Shown here piece after piece: positions 54,601 through 64,000 of a stretch of 64,000 nucleotides of DNA. The position numbers and the translations under genes were made by a program. Under the pieces are notes generated by a model. The model saw nothing but the letters and a program-made list of their open reading frames with translations, did no database searches and was not told the origin of the DNA. Every line of letters starts with the position of its first letter. Within the stretch, counting starts at the first letter, position 1. Source of the DNA: Cucumis sativus (Eukaryota > Streptophyta > Magnoliopsida > Cucurbitales > Cucurbitaceae). Location: NCBI RefSeq assembly GCF_000004075.3, contig NC_026661.2, positions 21,418,307-21,482,306 on the forward strand, read 5' to 3'.

Positions 54601-57600
54601 TTCAATATATCTAAATATTTTTCTACTTTTAAACTTAATAATAAGTAAGGTTATAACATTTTCAAAATAAAGATAAAAAATTTATATTATCTATTAAATA
54701 TTTCTTTCTTATATTCTTAGTTTGAAGTAAATCAATAATTTTCCATAGTAAACTTTATTCGATCAATTTTCGATAGATGATTACCTCGTATTTATTTTTG
54801 CTAATCTACCATCTGATTATGTTATCTTCGTTAGGATTAACTTAACCTATTTTAGATTGATACTTCATCTTATCCTTCTGGTTGGAGTTATCATGTTGGT
54901 GAATTTTCAGCCAATAATAGTTTTCGTACTTCTCTGTATTATGTCTTTTATTCATTTATCTCATGAGACTCTAGAGTCTGTACAAGTATTTAAACCCTCT
55001 CATAATAATAAGAACAATTATTTAGAAACAGGTACAGTTTTTTGTTAAATAGCTAACCAAAAATTAGTAACAATAACTTAATATAAGTTTTTTTTTTTCC
55101 TTTTTTCTTGCGTAAAGCTTAGAGATAGATAGAACTATTTGGAAGCGTAAAATTAGTAACAATATTTTTTGTTAAATCAAAGCATTAAGATGGGACAGAA
55201 AAAGAAAAGAAAAGAAAAGATGGGAAAGAAGAAGCACGAAAGCTTAGTAAGGGATGTGCAAATCTAAGAAAAAGTTATGCTTTTAATTTTACTTTGGGGT
55301 TTCAAATCTAAATTTCAAAAGATTGAAACTTTAGATCACCGACGGATGTAGCAGTTACTTTGTCTGTTGCCTTTATTAGTGTGTTATTAATCTCTCCCTT
55401 TGACTTCATTATTCTTAATTACCAAAACTTTACTTGGCTTATTTAAACTTTAGTACTACAAAGTGAATGCTATCTCTGATGTTTGTCACTCTTTTCTTTC
55501 AACCTAGTGGCCATTACTTGTTTAAAATATGACCAAAGAACAGAGCTTTCCATGGGCCTGCTTCAAGTACTAATATTTCAGTTTAAATTTTTAATTGATT
55601 GATAATTTAAAATGGTATTAGATTACAAATTCTTGTAATATTGTAAGTTATTTCATCCTCAATTAGTATTAATTTTATGTTGAGCCCGAGAGTCCAAAAC
55701 CAAAGAAAAATGGGATCGGCCTAGAAAATAGCGTGTCTTAGAAGAAAAAAATTGGAGTCTTGAGTTCCAGGACAAGATGGTGAACATTTACCTATTAGAT
55801 ACAATCTGTCCATGTACCGTTTGGTGCTCTGCAGCTTGGAGTGTAGCAAACTACCCTAACATCCAAGTTTAACATATCCACAAAAGAGTGTTAAAGGAAG
55901 GTCATTCTAAATAGCCTCATTCAACAACTTTAGTAACTAATTATCTAAGGGGAATTCTGTCCTTACTTCTGTGAACTTAGTTAATCTATACTCACTGTAC
56001 TAATTTAAACATCGAAGTGTAGTAGGCTTGGCACCACATCAATGTGAAGAACTCTCAAGCAGGTTAGCTTGAATAGTAAGAATACGAAGAAGTGGGTTGG
56101 TGTACAAGTCCACGAGAAGCCTACAATGACGATGAACTGGGTTGCATGGAATTTCCACAGAATTTTGAATACATAAGTGGGAAGGGCTATCCAAAGTTCA
56201 ACCTTTTGAATTAACGAGAGAGCTTAAGTTTGTACTGGTTGATTTGCAAGAGTCCCCACCACCAAATTCAGATGGTTTGTATTGAGGTGTTCAAATATTG
56301 GAAGCTAAAGAGGAAGAAGAGACAGGCAAAGACTAAAAGGAGAAGAATGATGGTTTTGGGACCAGTTTTGTTTCTGATGACAATCATAATGGCCCACACC
56401 TCCATTATGATTAACCACATTGTCCTACCATGCGCAAAATTTTCACCTTACATCGGGCTCCACCTCACACAATCTAGCCAAATTGAGCAGGTTCTCAACC
56501 AAGTACTATTCATCTCATAATTTTGCACATAATACAAAAATTGACAAACAAATATTTTTTGCCCCCACTAAAAATCAAATCTGCCTCCATTCTGGGTAAT
56601 TTATTTTCATATAATCCTATAAACATTATCAATTCCGTTGTGAAATGTTACTCCAGAAGATCAAAACAGTGGGACTCACGTTTACAGAAGAAAGAATCAA
56701 ACCCCATGTTCAAACTTCAAACATGTGGTATGAATTATGTTTTGATTGATTAAATGAGTTTTACAAAAGAAAAAAGTAGGTAGTTTGCTTTTGTATGATA
56801 TATTACATTTGTTTAAACATGAAGATTAAAGTCTTTCCTCCTGCCTTCCTACCCCACATTTATTATACTAGATATTGAAAAGAAAGAAAGAAAGCAAGAA
56901 CGAGGGAAAAAAAGCTTTTCCTGCTGCTCATCGAATGTATGCCCAATCACATTCACAAGTGATGCATCTGAAGAGGCTTGGTAAAGGGAAATAGGCTTTG
57001 AGAGTGCATTCTTATTTTTATATGTTTGGTTCTAAATGATACATTTGAATAGCTTTCCCTCTCTCCCATCATGTGCGACTTCTAGGAGACTTGGTTACCT
57101 GTCCTACATCAATTCATATCTGAATAATTTTTTTCAAATTCTACAAGGCCTTCCCAATAAGGGGAATTTTTTAAGCCTTCTAAGAGATTTCCTGAAGAGG
57201 AGAATTAAGGCAAATGAAGCACTTCCATGTAGATTGGATTTCTCAAGTCATCGTGACGTTTATTGAACTTATTCAAAAAAATCATAAAAGGAAAAACTTA
57301 GATGTAGATTGGCTGTACTCATCTTTTATACAGTTGAGTTTCATCCGTCTTTTGTACAATCCAACTAGCATCCAATAAAAATGTATCAAGTGACATTTTT
57401 AAATGGATTTTCTTTACTGTACAAACAAGAGGAAGCATGTGATTAAATACAACCTAAGTTTCATCTCATGTGATTAGGCACCGTATAAATTTCACTTAAT
57501 CATGGTTCAATTATAAAAGGTGGTTCAAAAGAGTTAAAAGAGCTTAATCTAACCAAAGTAGACTCATATATGTGTCTCCAAATTTAGTACTAAGTGATAT

Positions 57601-59148
57601 ATCAAAACAGAGTAAATGTCTTCCAACAACTATGATATTTAGGAGATTTTAATTGTTATGTTTTATAGCGATGTAGCCTCCAAATAAATTGGTTCTTCGA
57701 CCAGGCTTTCAAACCAAAATCTCCAATTGACTTATTGAAGACTAATTAATTGTGCTTTTAATAAGATATTTAATTTTACGTACTCCTTGGTTGTCTCATA
57801 CAATTAACGATACGTGGGGTAGCCTTTATTCATGCGGGGCTTTATGATTAACAACATCGAATTTCCTCCACAAGTTATTTTCAGTCCTAGGCATCCAATT
57901 CGTGTCTCCAATATCTGTTTGATACTTCAACGTTTGTGATTTGCAAAGTCACACAACATCATGAAATTACCAATCAACTGGCAATGCCTTAAAAGTTAAA
58001 ACCCCCACGTCTCTCGAGCTAACAGACTTTAATGAAGGGTGTGATTTGAAAAGTCTCATGATGAGATCAATAGCTTCACCCCCCTCCCCCCCAAGTTAAC
58101 AGTCTCTAACGAAATCTCATCTATAACACTGTTATTATTATAACATCTAACATCTCTGATTCATTTGTAAAAATGTAAATTTTTGTTCCTAAAGCTTAAG
58201 GTAGAGTCTACGGAGGCAGGGTTCTTTTAAACATATTTATGTTTTCTCCTAATCTTGTTTTCACGCCCAGCGGGCTACGTTGATCCCGGAAACCAAAGCC
58301 AACAAAAAACTTCAACAAACGTCAAGGGATGGTATAAATTATAATATTGTAATTTTGTCCTAAAGAAAGCAGATTCTTTCATGGGACTTTCTGTTGTTGT
58401 GAATGTGGCATAAATTATTGAATAAAAATCTAAATGTGCTCAGCCATCTTGGTAGGAGTGATGTTTTTGTCTGTTTAGTTAAAACGACACCATAGTTTTT
58501 ACTCATCACACTATTTTACTTTCCCCCATGACGATGCAATTGCGATGAACCTACCCCTAGAAGCACTGGAGAGAAAACACAATTTTTTATTGTATTCATC
58601 AGAATTTTCCCTTTTTTAGTTTTTTAAAAAATATATATAGTGTCTACCAATTTGTACCTGTACTCATTAATATACTTTTGAAGTATTTTTCAACTGGTGG
58701 GTACTTTTCAAAAGGAAAGACATACCTACATTTTGAGTACGGTTTTTCTTTCAGAGAAAAGAATCTCTATTATTAAAAGTTCACTTTAATGTTTTATAAA
58801 TATTATAATTAATTGACAATAAATTAAGTTATATAGCATTGTTAACTATAAAATTTGAAAACATATGCAATATATTTTTTTTCATAAATGTTGTTATTAT
58901 TATTTAGTATATTTCCATAAAAAATAATTTTAAGACATTAAATTTAAGATTGGTTGGAAACACAACTACTGAAATTAGACAATTAACAGTTTAGATATTA
59001 AAATTAAATAAACTCCAACGTATAATACCAATATTATATTTTAATTAGAAACAGTTACAAGCAAACAAATAAATTTTAAATGAACTGCCTTTATCTTTTA
59101 AAAGTAGAAAAACTAATGATGAGTATGGTAGAGAATCTGAAAAATAAA

Positions 59149-59252
59149 TTTGAAGGCAAGGGATTTATTGAAAACAAAGTTGCATGATACATTTTCAAAT
59201 TTTGAAGGCAAGAGATTTATTGAAAACAAAGTTTTATGGTACATTTTCAAAT
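59149..59252. repeat. 52-bp tandem duplication
   Basis: The units at 59149-59200 and 59201-59252 share 'gatttattgaaaacaaagtt' and 'acattttcaaat', with about five differences. Confidence 0.9.
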
Positions 59253-59927
59253 GTATTTGGTGCATTTTAAAAAGTTGTATTCTTAGATTTACAAAAACGT
59301 TTAGATGTGTTTCGTAGTTGACAATAAGTTATTATTAATTTACTTATGGATATTATTAATGTTTAAAAAATTAGTTTAAATTATAATTTTAGTCTCTATT
59401 GCTTAAAGAAAGTCAGGGTTCAGTCTATAATTTAATAAAACCTCATATATAATCTTTATAATTTGACAACTTTTATAAATAGTTTCTATAGGAGAAAGTA
59501 TTTTCTATGATTTTATCAAACCAAGAGAACTAAATTGTATTTATAAATTATAGAGACTAAATTCTATCTTTTTAAACAACATAAATCAAATTTATAATTT
59601 AATCTAAAATTTATATAATTATTGTTTATATTATTATATAATTTATAATACATTACATAACTTGACATAATGTATTTCTAAATACTTTTAATATAATTGT
59701 GATTTTTAAAATATAAAATTTAAATTTGAAATAAATAAAAACATAAAAAAAAAAATTGTTATTTTAATTTGTATTATTTGAATCACATAGGTTGAAAACA
59801 GTTTTTAGAAACAGAACATATATTATCTATCAGACACACCTTCATTAAACTTTATAAATTTGAAAACATAAAACAAAATTTATATTCTCTACCAAACATG
59901 TCATAAAGTATATTTTATTTTATATAA

Positions 59928-59979
59928 TTATACTAGTTCAAAATCATTTCTCGTTATACTGGTTCAAAATCATTTCTCG
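59928..59979. repeat. 26-bp tandem duplication
   Basis: The units at 59928-59953 and 59954-59979 differ by a single base (tactagttc versus tactggttc) and share 'ttcaaaatcatttctcg'. Confidence 0.92.
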
Positions 59980-60964
59980 AAATTTGGTTAACCTAGTAAA
60001 TTTTAGAAAAGCTAGCATAATAAACCAAATAACCACAAATCCCACCTCAAAATGTAAATTTAGGTTTCAATGTAATATTTTGATGGAATAAAAAATTGAT
60101 TACCAGTTAAATCTTGTATTTTAGAGATTTGTTTTTTAAAACTTTTAAAAGTATATAATAAATTATTGGAAAAACTTAAAAATGTAAAGAAATCTAAATA
60201 TTATTTTTCAAATACAACAAGTAAAATAAAGTATGATAAAACTCTTAGATGGTGTTTACAAATGATAATTTTAAAATTTTACTATATTTATAAATATTTT
60301 AAACTATTTGAAATGATTTTTTAATTTTAATATCATCTTAATAAAATTATGAACTTTTAACTGTATAACATATACATGAGTTAATTTTTTTTAACAAAAA
60401 AAGTTAATAGACAGAAATTCAATACTTCATGAAATAAAATTGTAAGTATATATTTATAAAAAGCTCTCCTAAGGGAAGAAAATCAGATACCTACTATTTT
60501 TCTAGGACCTTGAATTCAAAAGTTTGAACTTTTATTCCTTTCGGGTCGGGCGCACTAAAAAATTTTCAACTTGAAGAAGGTATAGGGGTATGGTGAAGGA
60601 ATGGAGTTTCTACTTTTTGACCATTTTTTGCCAACTAATTGCCACTAAATTCCAAGGGAATAGAGTGGTAAATTGGTAATAAAAGTACTTCCATTTCCAA
60701 ATAAATTTTTACCAGAACCCCTTATCTGAAGAAATATCAGTAGAGGGAGCCAGAGAGTCCCAACACTCTGCTCACCTCTTCAAACTTTACTGCACTCTAC
60801 GCGTTTTATTACTACATTTGTTGCCTCTCACGCACTCCCACTACACTACAACTCCACGTCCCTCACCTATCTCTCTCTACACCCACTTCCCTTTTTAAAG
60901 TTTTTCCTTTCACTGCCAGTGACAGACCATTGCCAAAACCCCCCCTTCACTTTACTTCTCTCTC

Positions 60965-63298
60965 ATGGCTGTTCTTCTTCGAGCATTCTTTCTCTTCTCT
61001 CTCCTCATTCCATTTTCTTCGTCTTCTTCGATTGATGCTTCAAAGAAAACTTTCATTGTTCAGGTTCACAAAGATTCCAAGCCTTCTATTTTCCCAACCC
61101 ACAAGAACTGGTATGAGTCCTCTTTAGCATCCATCTCCTCTGTCAATGATGTAGGAGCCATCATTCATACATATGAAACTCTTTTCCATGGTTTCTCTGC
61201 TAAGCTCTCACCTCTTGAAGTTGAGAAGCTTCAAACTCTCCCCCACGTCGCTTCCATCATTCCTGAACAGGTTCGTCATCCTCACACAACGCGTTCCCCT
61301 GAGTTTCTTGGCCTTAAGACATCTGATAGTGCTGGGTTGCTTAAAGAGTCCGACTTTGGATCTGACCTTGTAATTGGTGTTATTGATACTGGTATTTGGC
61401 CGGAGAGGCAGAGTTTTAACGACCGCGATCTGGGTCCTGTTCCTTCCAAATGGAAAGGTCAGTGTTTGGTGGCTAAAGACTTTCCAGCTACCTCTTGCAA
61501 CCGTAAACTCATTGGGGCTCGATTTTTCTGTAGTGGGTACGAGGCTACCAATGGAAAGATGAATGAAACCACCGAGTATCGCTCGCCGCGAGATTCGGAT
61601 GGCCATGGTACACATACAGCGTCCATTGCCGCAGGTCGTTATGTGTTTCCAGCTTCAACTTTGGGGTATGCTCGTGGTAAAGCTGCTGGAATGGCTCCTA
61701 AGGCCCGTCTTGCTGCTTATAAAGTGTGCTGGAACGCCGGCTGTTACGACTCCGACATTCTTGCTGCTTTTGATGCTGCCGTTTCCGACGGTGTTGATGT
61801 TGTATCACTCAGCGTCGGTGGTGTGGTTGTCCCGTACTATCTCGATGCCATCGCTATTGGGGCTTATCGAGCTGTGGCTGCCGGTGTTTTTGTCTCCGCA
61901 TCGGCCGGTAATGGTGGTCCAGGTGGGCTCACTGTTACTAATGTAGCACCATGGGTTACAACAGTAGGAGCTGGAACCATGGATAGAGATTTTCCAGCTG
62001 ATGTTAAGCTCGGAAATGGGAGGGTTGTACTTGGTACTAGTGTCTATGGCGGACCGGCTTTGATTCCGGGTCGTTTGTATCCTCTTATTTATGCAGGAAC
62101 TGAAGGCGGTGATGGATATTCTTCGTCTCTATGCTTAGAAGGTTCGTTGAACCCCAATTTAGTGAAAGGGAAGATTGTACTTTGTGACAGGGGAATCAAT
62201 TCAAGAGCTGCTAAAGGTGAGGTTGTGAAAAAGGCTGGAGGATTGGGAATGATTTTAGCAAATGGGGTCTTTGACGGTGAGGGTTTGGTAGCTGACTGCC
62301 ACGTACTACCTGCAACCGCCGTCGGTGCTTCCGGCGGCGACGAGATTCGCAAATATATTGCAGAAGCAGCGAAGTCTCATTTACAGCCAACCGCTACAAT
62401 TTTGTTCAAGGGAACTCGGCTTGGAGTTAGGCCAGCACCGGTTGTTGCTTCATTTTCAGCTCGAGGTCCAAATCCAGAGTCACCTGAAATTGTAAAGCCG
62501 GATGTGATTGCGCCTGGGTTGAACATTCTTGCCGCTTGGCCTGACAAAATTGGGCCTTCTGGAATTCCCACAGATAAGCGTACCACTGAGTTCAACATAC
62601 TTTCGGGCACGTCCATGGCTTGTCCTCATGTCTCTGGCTTAGCTGCCCTGCTGAAGGCTGCACACCCAGGATGGAGTCCAGCAGCTATAAAATCAGCCCT
62701 GATGACCACAGCTTATACTTTGGACAACCGGGGTGAGACGATGTTAGATGAATCTTCAGGCAATACATCCACGGTTTTGGACTTTGGAGCTGGCCATGTT
62801 CACCCACAAAAGGCAATGGACCCTGGTTTAATCTATGACCTGAATACATATGATTACGTTGATTTCTTGTGCAACTCCAATTACACTACTAAGAATATCC
62901 AAGTTATTACTGGGAAGATAGCAGATTGTAGTGGGGCGAAAAGGGCTGGACATAGTGGGAATTTGAATTACCCTTCATTGGCCGTGGTGTTTCAACAATA
63001 TGGTAAGCATAAGATGTCTACACATTTCATAAGAACTGTGACTAACGTTGGAGACGCCAATTCTATCTATAAGGTAACAATAAAGCCACCAAGTGGAATT
63101 TCAGTGACAGTTGAACCAGAAAAGCTGGCGTTTAGAAGGGTTGGGCAAAAATTGAGCTTCTTGGTTAGGGTCCAAGCAATGGCTGTTAGACTTTCCCCTG
63201 GAAGCTCTAGCATGAAGAGTGGTTCTATAATTTGGACTGATGGAAAGCACGAAGTCACTAGTCCTTTGGTTGTTACCATGCAGCAACCTCTGCAGTAG
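60965..63298 (+). CDS. SBT1.5: Subtilisin-like serine protease, SBT1.5 type
   Basis: Secreted subtilase (S8 family) acting in the apoplast. A single intronless frame of 777 aa. Order: signal peptide about 1-25 (hydrophobic LLRAFFLFSLLIPF then Ser run); I9 inhibitor prodomain about 30-110 ending HTTRSPEFLGL; catalytic domain with D141 in VIGVIDTGIWPE, H214 in DGHGTHTASIAAGR, oxyanion-hole N316 in SASAGNGGPGG and S550 in LSGTSMACPHVSG; a PA domain inserted between His and Ser (about 375-480, GKIVLCDRGINSRAAKG); and a fibronectin III-like C-terminus (THFIRTVTNVGDANSIYKV). All catalytic residues are present, so it should be active. The wording follows Arabidopsis SBT1.5 (At3g14240, recalled) closely, better than SBT1.6. 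The ATG follows a CT-rich leader without an earlier in-frame ATG. Confidence 0.96.
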   Translation: MAVLLRAFFLFSLLIPFSSSSSIDASKKTFIVQVHKDSKPSIFPTHKNWYESSLASISSVNDVGAIIHTYETLFHGFSAKLSPLEVEKLQTLPHVASIIPEQVRHPHTTRSPEFLGLKTSDSAGLLKESDFGSDLVIGVIDTGIWPERQSFNDRDLGPVPSKWKGQCLVAKDFPATSCNRKLIGARFFCSGYEATNGKMNETTEYRSPRDSDGHGTHTASIAAGRYVFPASTLGYARGKAAGMAPKARLAAYKVCWNAGCYDSDILAAFDAAVSDGVDVVSLSVGGVVVPYYLDAIAIGAYRAVAAGVFVSASAGNGGPGGLTVTNVAPWVTTVGAGTMDRDFPADVKLGNGRVVLGTSVYGGPALIPGRLYPLIYAGTEGGDGYSSSLCLEGSLNPNLVKGKIVLCDRGINSRAAKGEVVKKAGGLGMILANGVFDGEGLVADCHVLPATAVGASGGDEIRKYIAEAAKSHLQPTATILFKGTRLGVRPAPVVASFSARGPNPESPEIVKPDVIAPGLNILAAWPDKIGPSGIPTDKRTTEFNILSGTSMACPHVSGLAALLKAAHPGWSPAAIKSALMTTAYTLDNRGETMLDESSGNTSTVLDFGAGHVHPQKAMDPGLIYDLNTYDYVDFLCNSNYTTKNIQVITGKIADCSGAKRAGHSGNLNYPSLAVVFQQYGKHKMSTHFIRTVTNVGDANSIYKVTIKPPSGISVTVEPEKLAFRRVGQKLSFLVRVQAMAVRLSPGSSSMKSGSIIWTDGKHEVTSPLVVTMQQPLQ

Positions 63299-64000
63299 GA
63301 TCATCATAATTTTGCTCTTTCCCAACTACGTAGTTTTTCTTCTCTGTATGTATAATGGAAATGCTTTTTCCTCCCCCTTCTCTTCTTTTAATATTTTTGC
63401 TCTTTTTTAAGTTTTCAATATCAGAAAACTGGTGGGGTTTGGTTTGTAACACACGGTTAAGGGTGATGAGTATCTTTGGTTGTAAGACTATGGAGAATGT
63501 TTGTAAAATAGTAGTGTGTTTAGAAGAATAGACCAGAGATGAATGCAAGTCTCTTCTCCGGAATCATATTGTGGGTTGAAATTCAATTCCATCAAAAAAC
63601 TGCTTTCAAAAGCAATTATGGTATGGCAATCAAATTTTTTATTCAAAAGAACATAGGCACACGTATGCTGAAAGCATTAACAATTGAAGCTACCACAGTG
63701 GAGACAGTCATTAAGACATAAACACAAGTGGGGTTCCTTGTAAAGTTAAATGGCCTATCCCAATAACCCCATTGTTTATTGTCTATTCGTAAGCTTAGAG
63801 TTGCCGCTTTTTCGCCTTTCGGCTTTCCCTTTCCTAATCCAGCAAACAGGAGAATGCATCTATATATGACGCACTAATAAATTAGTAATATAGAATTTGG
63901 GATATCATTTCTTTCCACATGGATCTATAGTCTGCTTTTACAATATAATGAACACGATATAACATTGACTATGGTGAAGTGTAGTGTAGTGCACTCAACT
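63299..64000. other. SBT1.5 3' UTR and downstream DNA
   Basis: The first 200-300 bases are probably the 3' UTR (a 'cttttaatattttt' stretch near 63385 and 'tgtaaaat' near 63503 could act in polyadenylation). No further gene is seen before the window ends. Confidence 0.6.

Larger units (their letters stand above)
51657..60964. other. Gene-free AT-rich region with small duplications
   Basis: 9.3 kb without a supportable gene. The first few hundred bases are the 3' UTR of the ARID/PHD gene; the last few hundred (from about 60720) are the SBT promoter and CT-rich leader. In between are pentanucleotide runs (taattt near 54045-54070, aaaag near 55200-55220), a 52-bp tandem duplication at 59149-59252, a 26-bp one at 59928-59979, and C-rich blocks near 58080. 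The short ORF at 56230-56520 has no recognised similarity. A non-coding transcript cannot be excluded. Confidence 0.65.

Noticed and set aside
54396..54605. 69-residue minus-strand ORF with a leucine run
   Set aside because: The leucine run is the complement of a gaa microsatellite; no other coding evidence.
56230..56520. 96-residue ORF with a basic stretch and hydrophobic segment
   Set aside because: No similarity recognised, AT-rich surroundings, no promoter or exon partners; probably chance.
58075..58110. C-rich blocks near 58080 as a structured regulatory element
   Set aside because: Only a short C/T run beside ordinary sequence; no repeat pattern sufficient for a quadruplex or i-motif claim.
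61208..61615. 135-residue ORF on the minus strand within SBT1.5
   Set aside because: Shadow of the GC-richer protease gene on the opposite strand; the plus-strand frame has every catalytic motif.

Overview
The window is nuclear DNA from a flowering plant. Its genes are split by GT-AG introns with AT-rich interiors, several carry organelle-targeting N-termini, and long AT-rich intergenic stretches hold degenerate transposon remnants. The protein families and the style of the dispersed repeats look most like a eudicot, probably a cucurbit (Cucumis or a relative). That assignment rests on recall of related sequences and could not be tested here.

Eight protein-coding genes can be reconstructed exon by exon, with all phases closing. 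In order they are: an alanine aminotransferase (+, 5394-10521, 15 coding exons); a small gene for an unrecognised, probably plastid-targeted protein (+, 14018-14950, 3 exons); a FAB1/PIKfyve phosphatidylinositol-3-phosphate 5-kinase (-, 24574-15709, 11 coding exons, 1823 aa); eIF2B subunit alpha (+, 32900-36370, 5 exons); a LEA_3/SAG21-type stress protein (-, 37738-37357, 2 exons); an FCS-like zinc finger (FLZ) protein (+, 43427-44084, 2 exons); an ARID plus PHD-finger chromatin protein (+, 46916-51656, 15 exons); and a subtilase of the SBT1.5 type (+, 60965-63298, intronless). They share no pathway. This is ordinary plant gene order, not an operon or cluster, although the FLZ and LEA proteins belong to families linked to stress and energy signalling.

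The rest is repeat-rich. 1-5076 holds two oppositely oriented copies of an approximately 0.5 kb element; one has an 11-bp target duplication and is nested in an older small repeat. 25500-32899 and 37900-43000 hold many copies of two small repeat families. 51657-60964 is a 9.3 kb gene desert with recent short tandem duplications. Introns have also been invaded: LINE 3'-end remnants in alanine aminotransferase and eIF2B-alpha, a TRIM-like miniature LTR element in FAB1, and a tRNA-like relic in the small plastid-protein gene.

No CRISPR array, rRNA gene, intact tRNA or intact autonomous transposon was seen. Nothing here looks like a new multi-gene system. The points most worth checking are the alanine aminotransferase that appears to have lost its mitochondrial presequence, the overlapping upstream ORFs in the FAB1 leader, the nested repeats, and the TRIM-like element.
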